Below are positions 27,973 through 35,975 of a stretch of 45,731 bases of DNA, one piece after another. Below the pieces are notes generated by a model. That model had not been told where the DNA came from. It searched no databases and saw only the letters and a list, made by a program, of their open reading frames with translations. Location of the stretch: assembly GCA_013151865.1 (NCBI GenBank), contig JAADHN010000094.1:15770-61500 (forward strand). The letters are read 5' to 3'. Both the position numbers and the translations under genes were made by a program. This DNA comes from Kiritimatiellota bacterium. Its GTDB lineage: Bacteria > Verrucomicrobiota > Lentisphaeria > Oligosphaerales > JAADHN01. Every line of letters begins with the position of its first letter. Within the stretch, counting starts at the first letter, position 1.

Positions 27973-27991
27973 CGGGCTGGTTTACAGCCCG
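27973..27991. repeat. Hairpin spanning the stop codon of the phospholipase-like gene
   Basis: On the minus strand CGGGCTG-TAAAC-CAGCCCG forms a seven-pair stem whose loop contains the TAA stop. No T-run follows, so intrinsic termination is doubtful; it may protect the mRNA 3' end. Confidence 0.35.
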
Positions 27992-29640
27992 GCGCCTCCG
28001 ACCCGAACCCTCGGGTCGACCCACTCGGCAATGTCCCAGCCGGGATCGTTGCGGAGACCGGCGTCGGAGACGAGCGAGAGGCGCACGGTCTTGCCCGCGA
28101 ACTCCGACAGGTCGGCACGGACGCGTGCGGAATTCGCACCGCGGACGTGGCGTTCGAACAGAGTGCGCGGCGGCGAGCCCTGAAGGGCGACCTCGAGGCG
28201 GAACGTAACGCCGTCCGACTTTTTCCGTGCACTCTTTCCATGCAAGCGCACCTGTGCCTCGAAAAAGATCGGTTTGACCGTCGGAAATTGCACGGTGAAT
28301 GTGCCGCGCACGAACCCGGGGGCAGAAGTTTTCCACGGGCCGTCGGTCAGGAGCACGGGGACGCTGCGCCCGTTCCGGCGCAACACATCGAAATCGAACC
28401 GGGCCCCGGAAGGGGGCTGTCCCCAGGCGGTTACCGGTCCATCTTCGCCCGTGCGTGTCTTGTATCGCCGCACGGCCCAATCGCGGTAAAGCGCAAGGCA
28501 GAGTGTTGACCCCGGTTCCGACGGGACTTCGATGACCGCGCCGGCGGTATCGGTCTCTTTGCGGGCTTCGGCGCAAACATCGGGCCGAGCGCTGTCGCGT
28601 ATCCGGACTTCGGCGGCTGCCTCTGCGAACACTCGAGCGATCATAGCCACGACGTTCCGGTACGTCGCCTGCCAGTGGAAGGCGGCATCGCTGGTGCGGA
28701 TGGCGTCGTCCAGCGACACGTCCATGTGTTTCATCATGGCCTGCACGCGTCGCCGTTCGTGCCGGACGCAGCCAGCGAGGGGGCCGCCGCCGTGCAGCAT
28801 GGGAGCGGCGCAGACGTCGTAGTACGACGGATCGACGACGTCGAGCACGCGTTTGGGCCAGCCGGTATAGGCGCTCTTTGAACAGGCGAGGCCGCAGTAC
28901 GGCAGCACGCCGTTGTCCAGATGGTAGAGCGGAAGTTTCCCGAGTTCCGCCTCGGCATTGTCCGGAATCCCGTATTCTTTTCGGCCCCGTTCCCAGAGCA
29001 TGACGGCGAAGAGTTCCTGGACCACGCCGTAACTCCGGCTTCCGGTCGCGGCGAAAACGGCGTCCCGCAGTTCCGGGGATGCATCCCACCACCGTTTGGC
29101 GGGGGCGTGACAGAAGTAATCGGCCAGGAGGTGCGTGATGTATCCGCAGGCGAAGGCGAGCGAGACTTCGTTCCAGTCTTTTCGGGGGGAGCGCACCAGC
29201 AGGAGTCGATGCCGTTGAACGTCCCCGGCGTCCACGTGCCACGATACGGTCCAGGCTCCGTGCAGCAGTGCGGTGAAGTACGGTTGCGCCTTTTCCAGGT
29301 CGAAGGCTTCCGGGTGTTCGTACTCGACAGTATACAGCGGAAACCAGTGGGAGGCCCTGTAGCCGCGGCCTTTCTGAACGATATCCGGCCCTTCCGAGCC
29401 CCAATAGTAAGTCCAGCGATAACGTGTGAGGATACGGGCCAAGTTACGTGCCGCAGGGTCCTCTCGTCCCTTCAGTTCTCCGAGGGCGGCGGCCGCCACG
29501 AACAAGTGCCCGGCGGGACTGCAGGCGTCGGCAGGGATGACCGCAAGCAGCAGCAGAGCGGTCAGCAGTCCCCGGACCTGCATGGTCTTGGGGGGCGGAC
29601 GGAGAAACCCGACCTCGGTCCGCGTCAAGGGTTGTATCAT
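27982..29640 (-). CDS. Exported zinc-dependent phospholipase C-like protein with C-terminal sandwich
   Basis: 552 residues. After a long n-region there is a hydrophobic segment (LLTALLLLAVIPADA, about 25-39). The next part (about 40-330) has the spaced His/Asp motifs of zinc-dependent PLC: AGHLFVAAAALGEL, SEGPDIV, HWFPLYTVEYEHPEAF, SWHVDAGD and GYITHLLADYFCH. These would bind the metal cluster. A separate beta-sandwich (about 440-545) follows and resembles those of the DUF6259-type protein. The ATG at 29640 has GGAGG eight bases upstream. The ATG at 29583, closer to the signal, has no site, and the GTG at 29667 is also possible. The substrate may be phospholipid or something else. It is separated from ppk2 by 297 bp with its own hairpins. 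Confidence 0.72.
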   Translation of the reverse strand: MIQPLTRTEVGFLRPPPKTMQVRGLLTALLLLAVIPADACSPAGHLFVAAAALGELKGREDPAARNLARILTRYRWTYYWGSEGPDIVQKGRGYRASHWFPLYTVEYEHPEAFDLEKAQPYFTALLHGAWTVSWHVDAGDVQRHRLLLVRSPRKDWNEVSLAFACGYITHLLADYFCHAPAKRWWDASPELRDAVFAATGSRSYGVVQELFAVMLWERGRKEYGIPDNAEAELGKLPLYHLDNGVLPYCGLACSKSAYTGWPKRVLDVVDPSYYDVCAAPMLHGGGPLAGCVRHERRRVQAMMKHMDVSLDDAIRTSDAAFHWQATYRNVVAMIARVFAEAAAEVRIRDSARPDVCAEARKETDTAGAVIEVPSEPGSTLCLALYRDWAVRRYKTRTGEDGPVTAWGQPPSGARFDFDVLRRNGRSVPVLLTDGPWKTSAPGFVRGTFTVQFPTVKPIFFEAQVRLHGKSARKKSDGVTFRLEVALQGSPPRTLFERHVRGANSARVRADLSEFAGKTVRLSLVSDAGLRNDPGWDIAEWVDPRVRVGGAGL

Positions 29641-29918
29641 CGGGGCCGCCTCCATATTCGAACGCACCCGGTCCGTAACGTATCACGCCGTCGCTCGGGC
29701 GTCTGCGGCGTTTGATCTGAGTATTGCACGGGCCATCTGCTGCGACGACGTACCTTTATCGCCTTCGGAACATTGCTGCCGCGCATCGACCGCGGCAGTG
29801 TTTCGATCCTGCTTCGCCCGGCGTTCGACGCAATGACCCGACCCCGTACAAACTGCGTGCTTCCGCGACGAGGCTCATGAATTCAGCAGGGCCAACGGAG
29901 AAACCGAGCGGGCCGGGG

Positions 29919-29947
29919 TTGACAGGTCGGTGCGGGAATTGCATCTT
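29919..29947 (+). promoter_or_regulatory. Candidate promoter of the Mut7-C gene
   Basis: A consensus TTGACA (29919-29924) is followed after 17 bases by CATCTT (29942-29947), a weak -10. The gene starts about 75 bases further on. Confidence 0.4.
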
Positions 29948-30023
29948 GCCGAACGTGATCACCGAGCGTGATGCAATTGTGGGTCTGCCGCGCGCAGTGC
30001 ACCGGCTTTGTCATGGCGGAAGC

Positions 30024-30797
30024 ATGTTTACGGTCGAATTACGTTTTTACGAAGAATTAAACGACTTCTTGGCCCGGGACCGCCGTAAGCGGGCGTACAG
30101 CTTCAGTTTTGCGGAACGGCGTTCGGTCAAGGACCTCATCGAATCGCAGGGCGTGCCTCACACCGAGGTGGACCTGATTCTGGCGAACGGGGAGTCGGTC
30201 GGGTTCGAGTACATCGTCCGGGACGGCGACCGGATCAGCGTGTATCCTCGATTCGAGTCCTTTGATATCGGGCGGGTTTCTCGACTGGGTCGGCCGCCGC
30301 TGCGCCAGTGTCGCTTCATTGCCGACGTGCACCTCGGAAAGCTGGTGCGCCGCCTTCGTCTGCTGGGTTTCGACTGCTTGTACAATCCGAGATGGGGCGA
30401 TGCGGAGTTGGCCGCGCGCAGTGCCGTCGAGAAACGGATTCTGCTCACCCGGGACCGGGGCCTCTTGAAGCGAGCGGTGGTTTCGCACGGCGTTTTTCTG
30501 CACTCGGACGCAGCGGCGGAGCAGTTGAAAGAAGTTCTGCGTCGGCTGGACTTGACTGGCCGTGTCCGTCCGTTGGCGCGCTGCCTGAAGTGCAACGGCG
30601 ACCTGAAACCTGTGGCCGAGGAGGTTGTGCGCGATCGCGTTCCGGCCCGAACGCTCCGGTACATCCACCGATACCTCGAGTGCGACCAGTGCGGCAAAGT
30701 GTACTGGAAAGGCACGCACTGGTCACGTTTGCGCAGGATCATTCGGGAAGCTCTCTCCCCCTCGGGCTCCGACGCCGACTCACCACCCCGAAGTTGA
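30024..30797 (+). CDS. Mut7-C RNase-domain protein with ubiquitin-like N-terminus
   Basis: 257 residues. The N-terminal part (about 1-85) is a beta-grasp domain (VELRFYEELNDFL, DGDRISVYPRF) of the Mut7-C ubiquitin type. The rest is a Mut7-C PIN-like RNase domain: CRFIADVHLGKLVRRLRLLG (Asp101), ILLTRDRGLLKR (Asp144) and a zinc ribbon with Cys187/Cys190 (CLKC) and Cys220/Cys223 (CDQC). The acidic residues would bind metal. The role is probably RNA cleavage or binding, target unknown. The ATG at 30024 fixes the beta-grasp N-terminus, although the frame opens at 29724; the ribosome site is weak (GGA five bases before). Confidence 0.88.
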   Translation: MFTVELRFYEELNDFLARDRRKRAYSFSFAERRSVKDLIESQGVPHTEVDLILANGESVGFEYIVRDGDRISVYPRFESFDIGRVSRLGRPPLRQCRFIADVHLGKLVRRLRLLGFDCLYNPRWGDAELAARSAVEKRILLTRDRGLLKRAVVSHGVFLHSDAAAEQLKEVLRRLDLTGRVRPLARCLKCNGDLKPVAEEVVRDRVPARTLRYIHRYLECDQCGKVYWKGTHWSRLRRIIREALSPSGSDADSPPRS

Positions 30798-30978
30798 ACG
30801 AAGCATCGTCCGCAACCGTTTTCCGTCCAGTGTGTCTCGACGCAATACTGCCGGCTTGGTGAATCGTTCAGGTTAGGAAGAACCGCACAGGGGCGCGAAC
30901 TGCGTCGTCAAAGCAGAATCGGCGTCCTGCCGTTCTTCTTGGACCGCGTCAGGCAGGTGTGCGTCTGCCGTGCGGCGC

Positions 30979-31821
30979 TCAATCGAGCGGGACCGGCGCC
31001 GGACACCCCCGGCGCAGCAGGTACGTGCGTCCGGCGTCGGGAGTCAACTGTGCCTGATTCGGAAACTTGACCGACAGGTACTCGGCGAAACGTGCGGGGT
31101 TTTCCGTATTATTGGCGAACATGGCGTAATGGGCCGGGCAGACCAAGCCCGGTCGCAAGAGTCCGGCCAGGTCGACTGCTTCCTGCCAGGTCATATTGCC
31201 CAGACACCCCCGGCGCAAGCGCACGGCATCGCGGCCGTTGATCGGCAGCAGAGCGAGATCCACGGGGTGTTGCTGCAGGCGGGTCAAGAGTCCCTCGTAG
31301 ATGCACGTATCGCCACTGTGGTAGATGCAGAAGCCATCCGCATAAACCAGGTACCCCAGGAAGCGCGAGCCGTACTGCGGGCTGACGTCCAGCAGTTCGT
31401 GGGCCGCCGGGATCGAGACGCAACGTGTCCGATCCAGGGCGATACTGTTCCGCCCGTCCATTTCAATGACTCGGGTATCGGCCGGAAGGCGCCGGCGCGT
31501 CGACTCGGCCGCGGCCCGGGGCACCAAAAACGCGGCTTTTGGGCTGGCCTCGGCCAGTGCGCCGAGCACGGGTAGATCCAGGTGGTCGGAATGTTCGTGG
31601 GAACAGAGGAAGAGATCGAAGAAGTCTGCTTCTTCGGGGCGGAACGCGGGCGGCATAAGGCGTTTGGGCGACGGGCTCAGGTATAGATCGATCCCGAGGG
31701 TCGCCGACGCGGACTTGAACGCCCAACTGTGCTGTCCGAGCCACCAGAAAAGCAAGCCGTCGTCCGGGGGGTGTGCGTTTCGGATGCGTGCGGGGAGGTC
31801 CTCGAAGGTCGGTTTCGTCAC
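30979..31821 (-). CDS. UlaG-like MBL-fold metal-dependent hydrolase
   Basis: 280 residues. The metallo-beta-lactamase signature HEHSDH (His75, His77, Asp79, His80) stands after LFWWLGQHSWAFKS and IDLYLSP, as in the UlaG (ascorbate-6-phosphate lactonase) group. Further ligands include IYHSGDTC and CPAHYAMF. It would hydrolyse a lactone or phosphate ester in the cytoplasm; the substrate is unknown. The GTG at 31821 has GGGAG eight bases upstream. An ATG at 31860 overlapping the hisF stop lacks a site, and the frame's first codon at 31965 lies inside hisF. It is cotranscribed with hisF (32 bp gap). Confidence 0.82.
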   Translation of the reverse strand: MTKPTFEDLPARIRNAHPPDDGLLFWWLGQHSWAFKSASATLGIDLYLSPSPKRLMPPAFRPEEADFFDLFLCSHEHSDHLDLPVLGALAEASPKAAFLVPRAAAESTRRRLPADTRVIEMDGRNSIALDRTRCVSIPAAHELLDVSPQYGSRFLGYLVYADGFCIYHSGDTCIYEGLLTRLQQHPVDLALLPINGRDAVRLRRGCLGNMTWQEAVDLAGLLRPGLVCPAHYAMFANNTENPARFAEYLSVKFPNQAQLTPDAGRTYLLRRGCPAPVPLD

Positions 31822-31853
31822 GGCAGGCGTCTCCCGTATTGTCGGACCGCAGG

Positions 31854-32633
31854 CTACCATGTCATGCGGACTTTGACGCCGCGGTCGTGGAGATGCTGTT
31901 TCAGGTCTCGGATGCGGTATCCGCCGAAGTGGACCATGGAAGCCACGAGGGCGGCATCTGCGCACCCCTTGGTCAGGACGTCAACCAAATGCTCGGGCGT
32001 CCCCGCGCCGCCGGAGGCGATCACGGGGATCGAGACGTGGGTCGATATGAGGCGGGTGATCGTCAGTTCGTACCCGCTTTGGGTGCCGTCCGCGTCGATC
32101 GAGTTGAGGCAGATTTCCCCGGCGCCGAGGTCTTCGGCCCGTCGCGCCCACTCGAGGGCGTCGAGCCCGGCGGCCCGGCGGCCCCCGTGCGTGTAGACCT
32201 CGTAGCCGCTCCGAATCCCGGGACGCCTGCCCACGTACTTGGCGTCCATACCGAGGACGACACATTGATTTCCGAAGGCCGTGGCGCCTCGACGGATGAT
32301 TTCCGGATTCATCACTGCCCCGGTGTTGACGCTGACTTTTTCCGCCCCGGCCATGCGCACCGCATCCATGTCGCGGAAGGAGTGCAGGCCGCCTCCCACG
32401 GAAAAAGGAATGAAGATTTCCTGCGCGACTCGGCGGACCACTTCCAGCATGATACCGCGTTTTTCGGCCGAGGCGGTGATGTCGTAGAACACCAGCTCGT
32501 CGGCGCCTTCCTCGTAGTAGTAGCGCGCCATTTCGACCGGATCGCCGATGTCCACGTTGTTTTGGAACTTGACCCCCTTGGTGGTGCGCCCTTCCCGGAC
32601 GTCCAGGCAGGGAATGATCCGTTTGCTGAGCAT
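31854..32633 (-). CDS. hisF: Imidazole glycerol phosphate synthase subunit HisF
   Basis: A 259-residue (beta/alpha)8 cyclase that, with HisH ammonia, turns PRFAR into imidazole glycerol phosphate and AICAR in histidine synthesis. It starts KRIIPCLDV with the catalytic Asp11. The second catalytic Asp is Asp130 in VLGMD. Phosphate sites SVGGGL and IASGGAG are present. Length matches the family. It follows hisH by 36 bp, and the UlaG-like gene follows it. No other his genes are visible. Confidence 0.97.
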   Translation of the reverse strand: MLSKRIIPCLDVREGRTTKGVKFQNNVDIGDPVEMARYYYEEGADELVFYDITASAEKRGIMLEVVRRVAQEIFIPFSVGGGLHSFRDMDAVRMAGAEKVSVNTGAVMNPEIIRRGATAFGNQCVVLGMDAKYVGRRPGIRSGYEVYTHGGRRAAGLDALEWARRAEDLGAGEICLNSIDADGTQSGYELTITRLISTHVSIPVIASGGAGTPEHLVDVLTKGCADAALVASMVHFGGYRIRDLKQHLHDRGVKVRMTW

Positions 32634-32669
32634 GGCGGCGGTCCTTTGGTCGGCTCGGCGTCCGTTTCG

Positions 32670-33296
32670 TCACGGCGTCCAGCGGCAGAAATCATCCAGA
32701 AGTTTCAAACCCGGGCGTCCGCTTTTTTCCGGGTGGAACTGAACGGCGACAAGATTGTCGCGGGCGACCACGGAGACGAATTCGACGCCGTACTCGGTGG
32801 TCCCCGCCGCGATGTCCGGCTCGGGGACGGGATAGTAGGAGTGGACGAAATAGAACTCGCTGGCCTCGGGCACGTTCCGCCAGACCGGGTGCGGTCGGAG
32901 GAACCGCACGCTGTTCCATCCCATTTCCGGGACTTTGAGTCTGGCGCCGGTTAATTCGTCCCGCATCCCTTCGGGAAACCGGACCACCGCCCCCCGCAGG
33001 AGTCCGAGACAAGGGGTGTCCCCCTCGGCACTGCTTTCGAAGAGGAGCTGGTACCCGATGCAGATGCCCAGGAACGGTTTTCCCTTGGTCACGGCTTCGC
33101 GTATGGGCGCGGCGAGCCCGAGTTCGCGGAGATTGGCCATGGCGTCGCCGGCGGCTCCCACGCCAGGAAAGATTATACGGTCGGCCGCGGCGATGTCCGC
33201 CGGCGAATCGGTAACCCGATGCGCATGTCCGAGGTGGCCCAAGGCGTTGGCCACACTCGTCAAATTGCCGGCCCGGTAGTCCACAACAACGATCAT
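32670..33296 (-). CDS. hisH: Imidazole glycerol phosphate synthase subunit HisH
   Basis: A 208-residue class-I glutamine amidotransferase that supplies ammonia to HisF. The nucleophile is Cys79 in GICIGYQ, and the His188/Glu190 pair lies in QFHPEKSG. The oxyanion strand is PGVGAAGD. The start MIVVVDYRAGNL at 33296 is preceded by GAGGGA; the longer frame to 33728 is not supported. It is the promoter-proximal gene of hisH-hisF-UlaG. The gene pair is typical of histidine synthesis, although similar pairs occur in surface-sugar amidation. Confidence 0.96.
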   Translation of the reverse strand: MIVVVDYRAGNLTSVANALGHLGHAHRVTDSPADIAAADRIIFPGVGAAGDAMANLRELGLAAPIREAVTKGKPFLGICIGYQLLFESSAEGDTPCLGLLRGAVVRFPEGMRDELTGARLKVPEMGWNSVRFLRPHPVWRNVPEASEFYFVHSYYPVPEPDIAAGTTEYGVEFVSVVARDNLVAVQFHPEKSGRPGLKLLDDFCRWTP

Positions 33297-33793
33297 TTCA
33301 GTCCCTCTGCGGTGCATTCGAACGCCAAAGACAACTTCGACCGACCCCTGGCCGACTCTCGGGCAGTCCTGTCGCAGTCGCCTCGTCGGACACGGGATGC
33401 CGCGGCACTCGGCGCCATGGCCGGAACCCGGTCGAGTCGGGAAGGTTGTCAGTCCGGTACGATACCGCCGTATCGCCGATGTTGCACCCCGATGAAACCG
33501 TGCCGGCAGTGCGCGCGCGGGGAGCGCCGGCGTCGGTCCTTGCCTCGGCATGACGCTCGCTCGTCCAGATGCGGGGCCCCGGGCCTGTTCGCCGGCCGTT
33601 TGGGGGCGGCCCGGCACGATCCGGACTTTGTGTTGCGCGCGATGTCCGGGTACGGTGATTGAAAAAAGGACCGACGTGTGCCATGGTTCCCGGTGCAGCG
33701 GCCCGGGCCTGAAATGTTCGCATACCATCTCCGGCGCTCGGCCGTCGCGAGCGATTCGCCGGGATGGGACGCCGCAAGTCTGTCTGGTTCACG
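33297..33793. other. Divergent intergenic region between hisH and tsaD
   Basis: No supported gene is found. Reading frames here are Arg/Pro-rich in both directions. A perfect inverted repeat CGATAC-CGCC-GTATCG lies at 33460-33475 and may be an operator. I found no convincing -35/-10 pair. Confidence 0.4.
33460..33475. promoter_or_regulatory. Inverted repeat between hisH and tsaD
   Basis: Six-base arms CGATAC and GTATCG around CGCC form a perfect dyad in the divergent region. No regulator is adjacent. Confidence 0.3.
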
Positions 33794-34894
33794 ATGAAAC
33801 TTCTTGGCTTGGAAACCAGTTGCGACGAAACGGCGGCCGCCGTCGTCGAGGACGGGTACACGGTCCGCTCTTCAGTCATTGCGTCGCAGATCGAGCAGCA
33901 TGCCGGTTACGGTGGAGTGATTCCGGAGCTGGCGGCCCGGGAACACCTCAGGGCGGTGGATCCGGTTGTGAGTGCAGCGCTTACAGAAGGCGACTGCGCT
34001 TCGAGCGCTCCTGTGGCGGTCGCGGTGACGACGGTCCCCGGTTTGATTCCGGCTCTGTTGGTGGGGGTGTCTTACGCTCGGGGGCTGGCGGCCGCGTACG
34101 GTGTGCCGTTCTTGGGGATGAATCATTTTCTCGCCCATGTGTATGGGGCGTTTCTCGGAGCTCCGGCACTCCTCGAGGATCCCGCGACTTACCCGCTGTT
34201 GGCGCTGGTGGTTTCGGGCGGGCACACGGCCCTTCTCCTGATCCAACAGGATGGGACCGCGGAGATCGTCGGCCGTACTCTGGACGATGCGGCGGGGGAG
34301 GCGTTCGACAAGGTGGCGAAAGTCCTCGGGCTCGGGTATCCGGGCGGTCCGGTCATCGACCGGCTGGCGGCCCGTGGCAACCCGGAAAGCATTCGTTTTC
34401 CTCGGGGGCTCACAGGAGGGGGCGGTCGCAGACTGCGGGAAAGGGACCGTTTCAATTTCAGTTTCAGCGGGTTGAAAACAGCTCTGCTGTACCACGTGCG
34501 GGACCGGGGCTTGACCCGCGACCACGATTTGCCCGACATTGCCGCGGCTTTTCAGCGGGCCGTTGTTGATGTGCTGGTGCTTAAAACATTCTGGGCGGCG
34601 GAGAAGTTCGGCGCCGCATCGGTTGTCCTGTGCGGGGGTGTGGCGTGCAATCGCGAACTTCGCGGGTCCATGACGCGGGCGGGGAATGCGGCCGGTATTC
34701 CGGTGATTGTTGCGGAACCGCGTTATTGTACGGACAATGCGGCAATGGTTGCCGGCTTGGCGTACCATTATTTCTTTCATGGAGTGCCGGGGGCCGGGGA
34801 GTCCGTATCGGCCCGATTGCCTGCGGCCGTCGGGCGACTTCCGTTTGCGCCCGGGTTCCATCGCCCGAGGGCCGAAAGCGTCCCCGGGACTTGA
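33794..34894 (+). CDS. tsaD: tRNA N6-threonylcarbamoyltransferase TsaD
   Basis: 366 residues. It transfers the threonylcarbamoyl group to A37 of ANN-decoding tRNAs in the complex with TsaB/TsaE. The N-terminal LGLETSCDETAAAVV and the metal-binding His pair in HFLAH (His111, His115) are present. So are VVSGGHTALL, DDAAGEAFDKVAKVLGLGYPGG, NFSFSGLKTAL, LCGGVACN and CTDNAAMVAGL. The ATG at 33794 matches the usual N-terminus. An in-frame ATG at 33764 would add ten residues; neither has a strong ribosome site. It is followed by a small membrane protein gene. Confidence 0.94.
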   Translation: MKLLGLETSCDETAAAVVEDGYTVRSSVIASQIEQHAGYGGVIPELAAREHLRAVDPVVSAALTEGDCASSAPVAVAVTTVPGLIPALLVGVSYARGLAAAYGVPFLGMNHFLAHVYGAFLGAPALLEDPATYPLLALVVSGGHTALLLIQQDGTAEIVGRTLDDAAGEAFDKVAKVLGLGYPGGPVIDRLAARGNPESIRFPRGLTGGGGRRLRERDRFNFSFSGLKTALLYHVRDRGLTRDHDLPDIAAAFQRAVVDVLVLKTFWAAEKFGAASVVLCGGVACNRELRGSMTRAGNAAGIPVIVAEPRYCTDNAAMVAGLAYHYFFHGVPGAGESVSARLPAAVGRLPFAPGFHRPRAESVPGT

Positions 34895-34942
34895 GAGCGT
34901 CGCAGGCCCATTGCGGCGTGTCAGTCAGAGAAGGGTCGATCA

Positions 34943-35146
34943 ATGGAACGTATCGCCTATGCCATCCTGCTGGGGGCGGGTATCGTCTGGCTCGGCGTGA
35001 TTGTGTTCGGGTTTGTGAGCATTCTTCCGTTCGGGCTCATCGGGCTGGTCCTGCTTTTCGCCCTGGGACTGCTCTTGGCCAAAGCGTTGGGGGACCGCCT
35101 GAAGAACAAGGAAGACGACTACTACTCGAAGCACGTCGACAAGTAG
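34943..35146 (+). CDS. Small two-helix membrane protein
   Basis: 67 residues. Two hydrophobic segments (about 4-28 and 30-48) are followed by a charged tail, LKNKEDDYYSKHVDK. The topology is probably with the tail in the cytosol. AAGGG stands eight bases before the ATG. It lies 48 bp after tsaD and 52 bp before the YbjQ gene, so it is probably in one operon with them. I do not recognise a named family. Confidence 0.75.
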   Translation: MERIAYAILLGAGIVWLGVIVFGFVSILPFGLIGLVLLFALGLLLAKALGDRLKNKEDDYYSKHVDK

Positions 35147-35198
35147 CAGCCACGCCCGGGGGACGGGGCCCCACCGCCACGACGAAGGAGAAGTCCCG

Positions 35199-35534
35199 AT
35201 GCTGCTGACCACTCAGGACGCGTTCGAGGATTGGGAGATCGCCGAGACGTTGGGGATCGTTCGGGGCAATACGGTCCGGACCCGTCATCTGGGCAAGGAC
35301 ATCCTGGCCGGGTTTCGAAACTTGGTCGGCGGAGAGGTGCCGGAGTACACGAAGCTCATCGCCGAGTCCCGGGAACAGGCGTTGGACCGCATGATCTCCC
35401 AAGCCGCCGCGAAAAACGCGGACGGCATTGTCGGGGTCCGTTTCACCACGTCTTCGATCGCCCAGGGGGCTGCCGAACTTTTTGTGTACGGTACGGCGGT
35501 CCGACTTCGACCGCGTCGGCCGGAAGAAGAATAA
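35199..35534 (+). CDS. UPF0145/YbjQ heavy-metal-binding-domain protein
   Basis: A 111-residue cytosolic protein. The pattern TLGIVRGNTV, RALDRMISQA-type helix (here EQALDRMISQAAAKNADGIV) and VRFTTSS fits the YbjQ/UPF0145 family, which forms pentameric rings of unknown function. AAGGAGAAG is upstream of the ATG. The pairing with the small membrane protein may be functional, as YbjQ proteins are often next to membrane partners. Confidence 0.88.
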   Translation: MLLTTQDAFEDWEIAETLGIVRGNTVRTRHLGKDILAGFRNLVGGEVPEYTKLIAESREQALDRMISQAAAKNADGIVGVRFTTSSIAQGAAELFVYGTAVRLRPRRPEEE

Positions 35535-35842
35535 CACGGCGGTGTCCGGGCGCGGTGAGCCCGAACGCCTCGCGTGCGGGCCGAGTTCGGCCGAGATCGA
35601 TTGCCCGTACGGCCGTCTGCCCGGTGTTCTCGGAATACTCGGCAGGAAGGGGAGGCCCCGGAGATTGGTGATCGCATTCGCCAACAAAGGCGAGAGAGCA
35701 CTCGTTAAACCAGTAGTCGGGGCGGGGGCTCGCCCGGGCCCGTGGATCTCGACCGGCGCGCGGTGCTTGGCGCAACCGGCCACGTTTTTCGCTCACATCG
35801 GCAACGCAGGGCGGTCGCTGCCGGAGTTTTCTCTGCGTCCTG
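35535..35842. other. Intergenic region upstream of the TIGR04073-type gene
   Basis: No gene is supported between the YbjQ gene and the promoter at 35843. Open frames here are shadows with extreme Arg/Ser content. No terminator with a T-run was seen. Confidence 0.4.
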
Positions 35843-35870
35843 TTGCGCTGTTGCGGGAGATGACTATAGT
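35843..35870 (+). promoter_or_regulatory. Promoter of the TIGR04073-type gene
   Basis: TTGCGC (35843-35848) and TATAGT (35865-35870) are 16 bases apart, the same layout as the tRNA-Ala promoter. The leader would be about 100 bases. Confidence 0.55.
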
Positions 35871-35975
35871 AGTGCCCGTGCGGCGTGCCGCCTGCGGCCG
35901 AGTGGCCGCCGAGCCGATTTCGGTTACAGTGGTTCTGCCTGGTACAAAGGCTCACATTCAAGAGGGACGGAACAA

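Noticed and set aside
35535-35783. Possible gene on the minus strand (248-codon frame from 35783)
   Set aside because: It runs antisense through the YbjQ and small-protein genes and is Arg/Ser-rich.
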